64,000 nucleotides of DNA, from the NCBI RefSeq assembly GCF_001693485.1, contig NZ_MAXC01000049.1:1-64000 (forward strand), in the 5' to 3' direction. Below the pieces are notes generated by a model that did not search any database, had not been told where the DNA came from, and worked only from the letters and a program-made list of their open reading frames with translations. This document shows, piece by piece, positions 17,343 to 25,624 of this stretch. The position numbers and the translations under genes are program-made. How positions within the stretch are numbered: position 1 is the first letter of the stretch; every line of letters starts with the position of its first letter. This DNA comes from Bradyrhizobium sp. LMTR 3 (lineage in GTDB: Bacteria > Pseudomonadota > Alphaproteobacteria > Rhizobiales > Xanthobacteraceae).

Positions 17343-18814
17343 TGAGCCTTGCTCTTTTATTCGAGCATGATCTTATCCGAAGGCCGGTCTCCATCCGCAG
17401 GATTGGAGCCTGGGGATACGCTTTTCGGGATCTTGTTCTGATGCGCGGAAGTTCGCTCGCCACGCGGTTGTTCCTGTCGGCGACCGCGTGGGTGGTCGTG
17501 ATCCTGGTCATCACCGGCGTGATCCTGTCATCGGTCTACCGGAACGCGACCGAGCGCGCCTTCGACCGCCGCCTCAACCTCTACCTCCGCACCCTGATCG
17601 CCGAAGTCGCAACGCCGGACGAGCCGCCTGACCAACAGTTCCAGTCGCTCGGCGAACCGCTGTTCGAACTGCCCTTGTCCGGCTGGTACTGGCAGATCGT
17701 CCGGACCGACGAGAAGGCCGAGACAAAGGCCTCGCGTTCGCTGTGGGACAAGAAGCTGCCGAAGCTCGAGGATATCGGCGCGGAGCTGACCCCGGCCGGA
17801 ATCCGTCTCGGCTACGTCGACGGTCCGGAGGGCCAGGATCTGAGGGTAGTCGAGCGGCCGGTCGACCTCGGCGCCGACGGCAAGTTTCTGGTCAGCGTGG
17901 CCGGCGATGCATCCGAGATTTTCGACGAAATCCGCGCCTTCGACTATTACCTCGGCGGCACCTTTGCAGCGCTCGGTATCGTGCTGCTCCTGACCACGAT
18001 CTTCCAGGTCCGCTTCGGGTTGGCGCCGCTCAAACGCATTTCGGAATCGATCGCCGACATCCGCTCCGGACGCGCCGAACGGCTTGAGGGCCAGTTTCCG
18101 GTCGAGATCGCGCCGCTGGCGCGCGAGACCAACGCGCTGATCGACGCCAACCGCGAGATCGTCGAGCGCGCCCGCACCCATGTCGGTAACCTTGCCCATG
18201 CCATCAAGACACCGCTGTCCGTGATCGTCAACGAGGCCTCCGCCCACACGGTGGATCCCTTTGCGAACAAGGTTTTGGAGCAGGCTTTTGTGATGCGGGA
18301 TCAGGTCGCGCATCATCTCGAGCGCGCACGCATCGCCGCGCGCGTCACCATCGTCGGCACTGTCACAGAGGTCGCGCCCGCCATCGAGGCGCTGCGCCGG
18401 ACCATGGAAAAGATCCACCGGGATCGTGGCGTCAAGATCGTAGTCAAGGCGGACCCGCAGGCAAAGTTCCGCGGCGAGCGCCAGGATCTTGAGGAGATGG
18501 CCGGCAATCTGGTCGACAATGCCTGCAAATGGGCGGCCTCGCAGGTATTCATCGAGGTGCACGCGGAATCGCCGGCCGAGCCCGGTACCGGGCCACGGCT
18601 GCGGCTCATTGTCGATGACGATGGCCGCGGATTGTCCGCTGCCGAGCGCGCGCAGGTATCCCGGCGCGGCCAGCGCCTGGACGAATCCAAGCCGGGCTCC
18701 GGGCTTGGGCTTTCGATCGTGGTCGATCTCGCCGGCCTTTATGGCGGTAGCCTCGTCCTGGGCGACGCCCCGATCGGCGGGCTGCGGGCAGAGCTGGTGT
18801 TGCCGGGGATATGA
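17342..18814 (+). CDS. Sensor histidine kinase (PhoQ-like) with repeat-encoded N-terminus
   Basis: A 490-residue kinase partnered with the preceding regulator. Order: first membrane segment (about 45-65), periplasmic sensor (about 66-200), second membrane segment (about 205-225), HAMP, H-box NLAHAIKTPLSVI, N-box EEMAGNLVDNACKWA, G-boxes DDDGRGLS and GSGLGLSIVVDLA. Residues 1-33 are encoded by a dispersed palindromic element (17363-17440). The ancestral start is probably the ATG at 17441 (MRGSSLATRLFLS), which now lacks a clear ribosome site. Coupling at 17342 through the TGATG overlap may therefore be used. Confidence 0.88.
   Translation: MSLALLFEHDLIRRPVSIRRIGAWGYAFRDLVLMRGSSLATRLFLSATAWVVVILVITGVILSSVYRNATERAFDRRLNLYLRTLIAEVATPDEPPDQQFQSLGEPLFELPLSGWYWQIVRTDEKAETKASRSLWDKKLPKLEDIGAELTPAGIRLGYVDGPEGQDLRVVERPVDLGADGKFLVSVAGDASEIFDEIRAFDYYLGGTFAALGIVLLLTTIFQVRFGLAPLKRISESIADIRSGRAERLEGQFPVEIAPLARETNALIDANREIVERARTHVGNLAHAIKTPLSVIVNEASAHTVDPFANKVLEQAFVMRDQVAHHLERARIAARVTIVGTVTEVAPAIEALRRTMEKIHRDRGVKIVVKADPQAKFRGERQDLEEMAGNLVDNACKWAASQVFIEVHAESPAEPGTGPRLRLIVDDDGRGLSAAERAQVSRRGQRLDESKPGSGLGLSIVVDLAGLYGGSLVLGDAPIGGLRAELVLPGI
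17363..17440. repeat. Rhizobial dispersed palindrome inside the kinase reading frame
   Basis: The segment begins GAGCATGATCTTATCC and ends CTTTTCGGGATCTTGTTC. It matches my memory of the abundant Bradyrhizobium intergenic element that starts GAGCATGATCTTTTCGG and ends TTTTCGGGATCATGCTC. It sits exactly at the junction of the response regulator and kinase genes and stays open in the kinase frame. Identity as that element is recalled, not searched. Confidence 0.55.
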
Positions 18815-18977
18815 ACGCCTTATCGGGCTGAATTGCCTGGGATTGAAGGGGCGGCTATCCGGCACTGCCCGGGGCGATTTCGTTATTCCTAAACGGCTTC
18901 TTAACGCGCGCACTTCTAAAATCGGCGGTGGACGCGCTTTGCCGTCCGCGTGATACAAACAAATCCACACCGGGCGA

Positions 18978-20384
18978 ATGAGCCAGACATCGACAGAGCG
19001 GCTGAGGGACTATCTCGCCCAGCTCCCGCCTCAATCGCAGGCGCTGCTGATGCGGGAGTTCGAGCGCGCCATCGAGCGCGGGGAAGACCTCGCAGTCGCC
19101 AATTTCGTGCTCGAGCAGTTGCGCAAGGTCGTCCGCGGGACCGAGGAGGACGATGAGGCGCGTCCGCGCACCGACGATCCGGCGCGGCTGTTGTACGGTC
19201 CGCTCGAGCCATTTCTCGTCGAGGGCAATTTTCCGGTGCGCGCCGGGCAGATCCGGCGCGCGTCGCTGCTGCCGGTCTGGCAATGGCTGGGCCGCGACGG
19301 CGCGCCCGAGGCCGTGCGCGCATTCGAAGCGACACTCAGCGGGATCAGGCTGAGCGGCTCCACCGCAGGTCTCGGAGCCGCCACTCGTAAATTCCAGCTC
19401 GCCACAGCCGAGGCGATCGTCAAGATCGCCACTCCGGTGCAGGGCGAGGACAGGCATCGTGCGCTCTCGCGCATTGGCTCGCCGAATGTAGTCGAGGATT
19501 TGCTGTCGATCGGCGCGGTGCTGCGGGCCCGCGAGGCGATGGAGACGCTCGGCAGCCGGCTTCCCGGCCAGATTCGGGCGATGACGCCCTCCCAGCTCGA
19601 GACGGTGACGTCGGCGCTCAACGTGCCGTCGTTGCAGACGCCGCAATTGCTGCCGTTCGCGCTGTCGCTGATCATGCAGCGATTGGCGGCGCCGTGGCAG
19701 ATCATCCGCCTCGCGGTCAAGATGGCGGCCTCCGACGACGAGATTCGGGTGGCGGCCACGCCCTACGGCATCGCCGTCACGATCGCGCTGCACGATCTCT
19801 CGTTTCTCACCGCCTGCCTGCGCACCGACATCAGGCGCGGTCATTTCGACAATGTCGGCGACCAACTGAAAATCCTGCACGATGGCGTGCGGGGCTTGCG
19901 CACCGAGCTCGATCTGCGCAACGATTCCGCGTGGGGCCGCCAGCTCACCGCGATCCGGGCCGATATTTCCAATTCGCTGCAGTCGGAAATCGAGAGCGTG
20001 CCCGGCCGGGTCCGCCGCATCCTGCGTCAGCGCGCCGACAAGGATATCGCTTCGGCGCCGAAGATCGACGCTGCGGAGGTCGAAGAGATCGCCGCCCTGA
20101 TCGACTTCGTGGCGGTGTGCCGCACCTATGCCAGCGAACTCGCCATCAACGAAGTCACCCTGCGGACCTATTCCGACCTGCAGCATTACGTCGAGCATTC
20201 CACCGAGAGCCTGGTGCAGGCGCTGCGCGGCGCCGACACCAGGGCGCGCGCCTACCGGCAGATGCAGGCCAAGGCGGCGATCCGCTTCTGCGAAATCCTG
20301 TTCGGCCATGACTATGCGTCGCTGATGAACCGGGCGGCCGAAAATGCCGTGACCGGCGAGCGGAAAACGACCAAAGCCGGATAG
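18978..20384 (+). CDS. Conserved protein of unknown function (468 aa)
   Basis: A 468-residue, mostly helical protein without signal peptide or membrane segments (MSQTSTERLRDYLAQLPPQS). The first ~80 residues resemble a helical bundle with FERAIERGEDLAVANFVL. The remainder is rich in Ala, Leu, Arg and Glu with long amphipathic helices. I see no catalytic motif and recognise no named domain. Its TAG stop touches the dispersed repeat at 20383. It follows the two-component pair by 163 bases on the same strand and could be transcribed with it. Confidence 0.7.
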   Translation: MSQTSTERLRDYLAQLPPQSQALLMREFERAIERGEDLAVANFVLEQLRKVVRGTEEDDEARPRTDDPARLLYGPLEPFLVEGNFPVRAGQIRRASLLPVWQWLGRDGAPEAVRAFEATLSGIRLSGSTAGLGAATRKFQLATAEAIVKIATPVQGEDRHRALSRIGSPNVVEDLLSIGAVLRAREAMETLGSRLPGQIRAMTPSQLETVTSALNVPSLQTPQLLPFALSLIMQRLAAPWQIIRLAVKMAASDDEIRVAATPYGIAVTIALHDLSFLTACLRTDIRRGHFDNVGDQLKILHDGVRGLRTELDLRNDSAWGRQLTAIRADISNSLQSEIESVPGRVRRILRQRADKDIASAPKIDAAEVEEIAALIDFVAVCRTYASELAINEVTLRTYSDLQHYVEHSTESLVQALRGADTRARAYRQMQAKAAIRFCEILFGHDYASLMNRAAENAVTGERKTTKAG

Positions 20385-20487
20385 AGCGTTTTCCAGCGAA
20401 GTGGACACCGGTTCGCGTCAAGAAAACGCGTCAAAACAAAAATCTAGAGGCCCGGTTCTGATTCAATCAGAACCGAAAAGGCTCTAG
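20383..20487. repeat. Rhizobial dispersed repeat, copy 1
   Basis: A ~105-base element with AGAGC/GCTCT ends. It contains GCGTTTTCCAGCGAAGTGG, CACCGGTTCGCGT, AAGAAAACGCGTCAAAAC and a perfect hairpin CGGTTCTGATT-c-AATCAGAACCG (20453-20475). The same element recurs at 36025-36124. It lies between the 468-aa gene and the mntR stop and may act as a terminator for both. Confidence 0.8.
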
Positions 20488-20509
20488 CGCCGCCTCTCGA
20501 TCTATCGCG

Positions 20510-20983
20510 TCACGCCTTGCGTCGATCCTTGGCGTCGCGAAGAAATTCGGCGAAGGCCTTCAGCGTCACATCGGAAACATGATGTTCGATGCCCTCGGCA
20601 TCCGCCTCCGCGGCTTCCTGCGGAACGCCGAGCGCCAGCAAGACGTCGACCACCAGACGGTGACGGGCGCGGACGCGCTTGGCGAGGGTCTCACCCTTTT
20701 CGGTCAGGAACACCCCGCGATAGGGGCGGGCCGTAACCAGGTCTTCGCGCTTCAACCGCGCAATGGTGTCGATCGCCGTCGGGTGCGATACGCCCAGCCT
20801 GCGCGCGATGTCGGTCGGGCGCGCCTCGCCGGTCGTGCCGAGCAGATCGGAGATCAATTCGACATAGTCTTCCAGAACCGCGGTCGATCGCGCCGATCGT
20901 GCCTTTCCGAAGCGGCGCGCCTGCGTTTGTTCCGCGGGCAGCGGCTGCATCGGTTTGGCCCGATTTGTCGAGGGCTTGCGCAC
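20510..20983 (-). CDS. mntR: Manganese-responsive regulator MntR (DtxR family)
   Basis: A ~157-residue DtxR-family regulator, closest in pattern to MntR. The helix-turn-helix region is EDYVELISDLLGTTGEARPTD, then ARRLGVSHPTAIDTIARL. The metal-binding dimerisation region has GVFLTEKGETLAKRVRARH and DAEGIEHHVSD. MntR proteins sense Mn2+ and repress or activate Mn transport genes. A GTG at 20983/20986 has GGAAGG upstream and gives the family length; an ATG at 20950 is also possible. It is divergent from the TonB-dependent receptor gene, whose promoter carries a dyad that could be its operator. Confidence 0.85.
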   Translation of the reverse strand: MRKPSTNRAKPMQPLPAEQTQARRFGKARSARSTAVLEDYVELISDLLGTTGEARPTDIARRLGVSHPTAIDTIARLKREDLVTARPYRGVFLTEKGETLAKRVRARHRLVVDVLLALGVPQEAAEADAEGIEHHVSDVTLKAFAEFLRDAKDRRKA

Positions 20984-21117
20984 CACTCTCACCTTCCAGG
21001 CGAATCCATCCAGACGAGGCGCGACCATGGCGTGCTGCCGACCACATTGCAAGTTGGCGGCTTGTCGCCGATCTGCAACAGGCCGGCGCCTGGAATTTGC
21101 GACTCGTTCGCAGCATC

Positions 21118-21145
21118 TTGACAGTTAACGGTTCAGCATTAACAT
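21118..21145 (+). promoter_or_regulatory. Candidate promoter of the TonB-dependent receptor
   Basis: A perfect -35 (TTGACA, 21118-21123), a 16-base spacer and a -10-like TAACAT (21140-21145). The predicted start of transcription falls inside the conserved operator at 21145-21168, as expected for repressor control. The receptor ATG is at 21214. Confidence 0.6.
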
Positions 21146-21168
21146 GTAGCCTTACCTACGTTTTGGTG
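21145..21168. promoter_or_regulatory. Conserved operator candidate, receptor copy
   Basis: TGTAGC, four variable bases, then CCTACGT, one variable base, TTGGTG. The same arrangement occurs at 26544-26567 in front of exbB, with 20 or 21 of 24 positions matching and a CAGC seven bases upstream in both. The core is a dyad GTAG-N6-CTAC. It overlaps the receptor -10 region. MntR, encoded next door, is the obvious candidate binder; a Fur-family protein is the alternative. Confidence 0.6.
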
Positions 21169-21213
21169 TTGCGGCTTATCAAGTGGCTGTTGCTGAAGCG
21201 CGATCGGTTGGGG

Positions 21214-24200
21214 ATGAATATGCGCGCTTCGCGAATGGCCCTTGCGGGCACATCGGCACTGGCCGTGGTTTGGTTGAGCCACGCCGCGGCGCTCGCGCAA
21301 ACTGCAGCGCCCGCGCCACCGACGCCCCAGGCCGCGCCGTCTGCCGAACCAGCCGCCCCGGCACCGCCGCCGGCCGGGCAAACGCCGGCGGAGCCGGCTC
21401 CATCGCAGACCGCGCCGGCCCCGGCGGCCGGACCGCAAGCCACGCCGAACGCGCCGGCGGAAATCGACATGCCGCAAGTGACCGTCGAGGGGCGTCAGCC
21501 TAAACCCGCGCGGCGGGCCGCGCGCAGCGAGCCCGGTCGGCGTTCGACGACCGTGGCGGCACCGCTGCCGGGCCCAACGCCCGCGCCCGCGCCGACGTCA
21601 CCCTTCAATCAGCCATTCGCGCCGCTGTCGACGATCGGGAGCAACCAGATCCAGACCGGCAGCAGCAACGGTGGCTTCGGCAGCCTGTTCGCCAACATGC
21701 CCGGCGCAACGTCGGCAGGGCTTGCCACGGAATCGTCGCGCCCGATCTTGCGTGGCCTGTCGGACGCAAAGGTCCGCATTCAGGAGAACGGCGTCGGTGC
21801 GGTCGACGTGTCTGACATCGCGCAGGACCACGCGGTGCCGATCGACCCTCTCGCCATCCAGAAGGTCGACGTCATTCGCGGGCCGGGTGCGCTCCGCTTC
21901 GGCTCGCAGGCCGTCGGCGGCGTCGTCGACGTCAACAACGACCGGATTCCGACCGCTGCGCCGCTCGGGGGAGTGGCTGCAGAACTGAGGTCGGGCGTGA
22001 CGAGCGTCAACAAGGGATGGGAGAGCGGCCTGTTGCTGGATGCCGGCGGCCGCAACGCCGCCGTTCATGCCGACGTCTACGGGCGCTCGTCCAGCGATTA
22101 CAGCGTCCCGAGTTACCCGTATCTGGTCCCGCCAATCCCTGCGCCTGCCTTTAACGGCAAGCAGCCGAATTCCGCTTCGCAAAGCGCAGGCGCTGCAATC
22201 GGCGGCTCTTGGCTTTTCGACGGCGGTTATGCCGGCATCGCCGTCTCCCGCTTCACCAGCGACTACTACGTCCCCGGCATCGCGACCGCGGATGCCCGCC
22301 AGCACAACGACCTCGAGCAAACCAAGATCAGTTCCAAGGGCGAGTATCGCCCGGACGCAAACGTGCTTGCCGCGATCAGGTACTGGACCGGATATTCGGA
22401 GTACCGGCACGACGAGACGGTGCTCGCTACCACCGGCTTCCAGGAGATTGCCGCCACCTTCAAGAATCGGCAGACCGAGGGCAAGCTCGAGTTCGAGCTT
22501 GCGCCGCTCGCCACGCCGATCGGTCCTCTGACCAGCATTTTCGGTGCGCAAGGTGCTTACCAGCAACTGGATACGGCAGGGCAGGCGATCCTGCTTCCGG
22601 CCCAGACCAGAACAGCGGCGGCGTACTTCCTCAATGAAGTCAGGCACACGGAGACGCTGCGCACGCAATTGGCGGGCCGCATCGAGGGGATCAATGTCGC
22701 GGGAACGGCATTCACCTTTCCGCCGAATTTTCTCCCACCGCCGGATGAGCCGGGCAGGGCCGCCGCCAAGCTCGACTTCATGCCGAAGAGCGTCAGTTTC
22801 GGCATCATCAAGGATCTTCCATCCTCGCTGGTCGCCAGCCTGACGCTGCAACGGATCGAACGCGCGCCGCGCGCTCTCGAACTGTTCGCCCAGGGGCCCG
22901 ACGGTTCGGAGAAGACGTTCAAGATCGGAAACCCGAACCTCGGAATCGAGACAGCGCAGACCGCGGAAATCGGCTTGAAACGTACGGATGGCGATTTCAG
23001 GTTCGCCGCAAATGCCTACTACACGTCGTACGACAAGTTCATTTTCTCGCGCGCCACCGGCATCTTTTGTCAGGAAACGTTTGCTTCATGCGGCGCCGGC
23101 ACCGATTACATCCAGGTCAACTACGATCAGCGTGACGCGACTTTCCGCGGCGGCGAACTGGCGTGGCAGTGGGACGCCGCGCAACTTGGCAATGGCACCC
23201 TTGGCCTCGATGGCCAATATGATGTCGTGCGGGCAACCTTCACCGACGGCAGCAACGTGCCGCGCATTCCTCCGATGCGCCTCGGCGGCGGCGTCTACTG
23301 GCGCAACGACAATTGGTTCGCGCGCGTCGGCGTGTTGCACGCGTTTGCGCAGAACGACATTCCGCAATTCGACACGCCGACCGCCGGATATGATTTGGTG
23401 AAGGTACAACTCGAGCACCGGAAATTCTGGAAGGATTCGCCGTGGGGCGCGGTTGAGGTCGCGACCGGGGTGGTTGGCGACAATCTGCTCAACGCCAACA
23501 TTCGCAACTCCGTTCAATTCCACAAGGACGAGATCCTGCAGCCGGGTCGCGGCTTCAAGCTGTTTCTCAACGTCAAATACGGTGTCGACCGGCCAAGCGG
23601 CCCGCCCGGCACCTGGATCGGCGCGGCGAGACCGCCGGCCGGCAACGGCTACTACAAGAGCCCCGCGCTCGAAGCGGTGGCCTGGAACTGGGCGGGCATC
23701 TATGCCGGCGGCAATGTCGGATATTTGAGGGGTGAGGGCGGTACCAACGCTGCGTTCAACGACGTTGCAACCGGTGCCTCGCTTGCCGGAGCCCGCCTGT
23801 CGTCCACGCACGACACCGCCAGTATTGGCGGGCAGGCCGGCTACAACTGGACGTCGGGCCGGATGCTGGCAGGCATTGAAGGCGATTTTGAGTATCGCAA
23901 TCAGCGCGGAAGCAGCGTCACCGCTTGTCCCGGCAACATCTGCAACCCGGCGCTCGCTCCGCTTGACGCCACCGTGACGGCGAGCCTCGACTATCGCTTG
24001 GGTTGGGTGGCCTCGGTTCGCGGCCGCGTCGGAACGCTTGTGACGCCGGACCTGCTTGCCTACGCCACCGCGGGCGTTCCGTTCGGCAAGATGACGACGT
24101 CAACGGCGGTTGCAGGTTTCGACAATGCGGGGGTCGCGGGGACGGCGTCTCTGGATCGGCACTTGTATCGGTTCGGCTGGGCTGTCGGCGCCGGTTTCGA

Positions 24201-24390
24201 GAAGCAGCTTACAGGCAACTGGACCGCAAAGCTCGAATATCTCCACATGGATTTCGGCTCGGTGCGTTCGACCCCGCCTGTGGCGGTCAATACGGCGGTT
24301 GCGTTCGACGCCAACACGCGTGTGACCAGTGATGGAGTCAGGGTCGGGTTCAACTACAGATTTGGCGGTGACGCGATCGTCGTGGATTAG
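21214..24390 (+). CDS. TonB-dependent metal receptor with extra C-terminal Omp25-like barrel
   Basis: A 1058-residue outer-membrane protein. Order: signal peptide (1-29, ending AALAQ), Pro/Ala-rich linker (30-85), a PQVTVEG TonB-box-like stretch, plug domain (about 130-250) and 22-strand receptor barrel (to about 800). The plug has RPILRGLSDAKVRI, AQDHAVPIDPLAI, VIRGPGALRFGSQAVGGVVDV, a ZnuD-like pattern pointing to a metal or metal-complex ligand. A further ~240-residue domain follows (NWAGIYAGGNVGYLRG to GFNYRFGG), typical of the Omp25/31 eight-strand family. ATG at 21214; MNMRAS is preferred because the upstream frame lies over mntR. A convergent tonB operon follows. Confidence 0.88.
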   Translation: MNMRASRMALAGTSALAVVWLSHAAALAQTAAPAPPTPQAAPSAEPAAPAPPPAGQTPAEPAPSQTAPAPAAGPQATPNAPAEIDMPQVTVEGRQPKPARRAARSEPGRRSTTVAAPLPGPTPAPAPTSPFNQPFAPLSTIGSNQIQTGSSNGGFGSLFANMPGATSAGLATESSRPILRGLSDAKVRIQENGVGAVDVSDIAQDHAVPIDPLAIQKVDVIRGPGALRFGSQAVGGVVDVNNDRIPTAAPLGGVAAELRSGVTSVNKGWESGLLLDAGGRNAAVHADVYGRSSSDYSVPSYPYLVPPIPAPAFNGKQPNSASQSAGAAIGGSWLFDGGYAGIAVSRFTSDYYVPGIATADARQHNDLEQTKISSKGEYRPDANVLAAIRYWTGYSEYRHDETVLATTGFQEIAATFKNRQTEGKLEFELAPLATPIGPLTSIFGAQGAYQQLDTAGQAILLPAQTRTAAAYFLNEVRHTETLRTQLAGRIEGINVAGTAFTFPPNFLPPPDEPGRAAAKLDFMPKSVSFGIIKDLPSSLVASLTLQRIERAPRALELFAQGPDGSEKTFKIGNPNLGIETAQTAEIGLKRTDGDFRFAANAYYTSYDKFIFSRATGIFCQETFASCGAGTDYIQVNYDQRDATFRGGELAWQWDAAQLGNGTLGLDGQYDVVRATFTDGSNVPRIPPMRLGGGVYWRNDNWFARVGVLHAFAQNDIPQFDTPTAGYDLVKVQLEHRKFWKDSPWGAVEVATGVVGDNLLNANIRNSVQFHKDEILQPGRGFKLFLNVKYGVDRPSGPPGTWIGAARPPAGNGYYKSPALEAVAWNWAGIYAGGNVGYLRGEGGTNAAFNDVATGASLAGARLSSTHDTASIGGQAGYNWTSGRMLAGIEGDFEYRNQRGSSVTACPGNICNPALAPLDATVTASLDYRLGWVASVRGRVGTLVTPDLLAYATAGVPFGKMTTSTAVAGFDNAGVAGTASLDRHLYRFGWAVGAGFEKQLTGNWTAKLEYLHMDFGSVRSTPPVAVNTAVAFDANTRVTSDGVRVGFNYRFGGDAIVVD

Positions 24391-24441
24391 TCGTCGAACT
24401 GAAGCCCACGACCAGCCGACCAGGTGCTGCGGTCGTCGCCT

Positions 24442-25197
24442 CTACTTGACCGTGAAGCGGATCGGCTGCCTCACAACAACGAATTCGCCGGGAAACGTCG
24501 CCGGCGGCGAAGGGAAGGGCTGCGCGCGCTTGAGGAGCGCGAGCGCTTCCTCGTCAAGGGCGCCGGATCCCGAACTTTGAGTTACACGCGCGCTGACAAC
24601 CATTCCCTTGCGATCAAGCGTAAACGACACCTGCGCCGTCCCTTGCTCGCGCCGCGACCGCGCGGCTTCCGGATACCGCTTGTTCTTTTCGACCAAAGCG
24701 AGGACCTGGGTTCGCCATGTCACGACGGCCTCCGAATTTTTGTCATTCGGCACACCCTGGGTCGGTGCCACGGCGACCGGTGCGATCCGATCGTTAATCG
24801 CGGGCGGTGCCGATGTCGTGGTGGCCGCCGCCTGCTGCTGCGGCGTCACGTCAGGCTGCGGCTTGCTCTGCAGCGCCACAGCCGCGTCCGGATTGGGAGC
24901 GGGCGGCAACTCGGGCGTTTCATCGGGTGGCGTCTCCTCGGGTTTCGCCACCGGCTGCGCCTCCGACATCACCTGCTCCGGACCGGGCGCAATGTCGGTC
25001 GGCGTCGTCGCTGGTGCTGCGGCCAACGGTGCCAGCTCGACCACGATCGCGCCCGAAGGTTCGGCAGCCACGGTGTCGTCCGCGTCGCGCCAGGTGGCGA
25101 GCGTGGCGGTCAATCCGGCATAGACGCACAGCACCGCGAGGCTGCTGAACATCCATCGTCGAAGGTCGGAACGGTCTTCGGCCGCAAGCTGCATCAT
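24442..25197 (-). CDS. tonB: TonB energy-transducing protein
   Basis: A 251-residue TonB. A short cytoplasmic start leads into one membrane anchor (about 14-35), then a Pro/Ala/Glu-rich periplasmic spacer (about 60-150) and the C-terminal domain with the conserved KRYPEAARSRREQGTAQVSF motif. It couples inner-membrane proton motive force from ExbB/ExbD to outer-membrane receptors. It overlaps exbD by 4 bases (ATGA) as the last gene of exbB-exbD-tonB, and is convergent with the receptor gene, 51 bases apart. Confidence 0.92.
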   Translation of the reverse strand: MMQLAAEDRSDLRRWMFSSLAVLCVYAGLTATLATWRDADDTVAAEPSGAIVVELAPLAAAPATTPTDIAPGPEQVMSEAQPVAKPEETPPDETPELPPAPNPDAAVALQSKPQPDVTPQQQAAATTTSAPPAINDRIAPVAVAPTQGVPNDKNSEAVVTWRTQVLALVEKNKRYPEAARSRREQGTAQVSFTLDRKGMVVSARVTQSSGSGALDEEALALLKRAQPFPSPPATFPGEFVVVRQPIRFTVK

Positions 25198-25619
25198 GGC
25201 GATGAGGCTTGCTCCATTCCGACCAGGGCGACCTTGAGGTAGCCGGCGGCCCGCAACATATTCATGACCTGCATCACCTCGCCATAGGGGACGAGCTTGT
25301 CGGCACGCAGGAAAATGCGGGTATCCTTCTGGCCGCTGGTGCTCGCATCGAGCGCGCCGGGCAGTGCGCTACGCCCCACGGTTTCGTTCCCGACGGAAAG
25401 CGACAGGTCCGGTTTCACCGTCAGATAAACCGGCTTGTCCGGCCGCGGCTGCGGCTGCGCGTTCGACGCCGGAAGATCGACGGCGATATCGACGGTCGCA
25501 AGCGGTGCGGCAACCATGAAGATGATGAGCAGAACGAGGATGACGTCGATGAACGGCGTCACGTTGATCTCATGGACTTCGGCGAGATCGCCGTTGCCTT
25601 GGTTCAGACTGGCGGCCAT
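25194..25619 (-). CDS. exbD: ExbD biopolymer transport protein
   Basis: A 141-residue ExbD. N-terminal cytoplasmic residues lead into EINVTPFIDVILVLLIIFMVAAPL, the single membrane segment carrying the essential proton-handling Asp. A periplasmic domain follows. With ExbB it forms the proton channel that drives TonB. It lies 5 bases downstream of exbB and overlaps tonB by 4 bases, so all three are co-translated. Confidence 0.93.
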   Translation of the reverse strand: MAASLNQGNGDLAEVHEINVTPFIDVILVLLIIFMVAAPLATVDIAVDLPASNAQPQPRPDKPVYLTVKPDLSLSVGNETVGRSALPGALDASTSGQKDTRIFLRADKLVPYGEVMQVMNMLRAAGYLKVALVGMEQASSP

Positions 25620-25624
25620 GGCTG

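Noticed and set aside
20899..21213. N-terminal extension of the TonB-dependent receptor
   Set aside because: It would overlap mntR, read through the promoter and operator, and precede a proper signal peptide at 21214.
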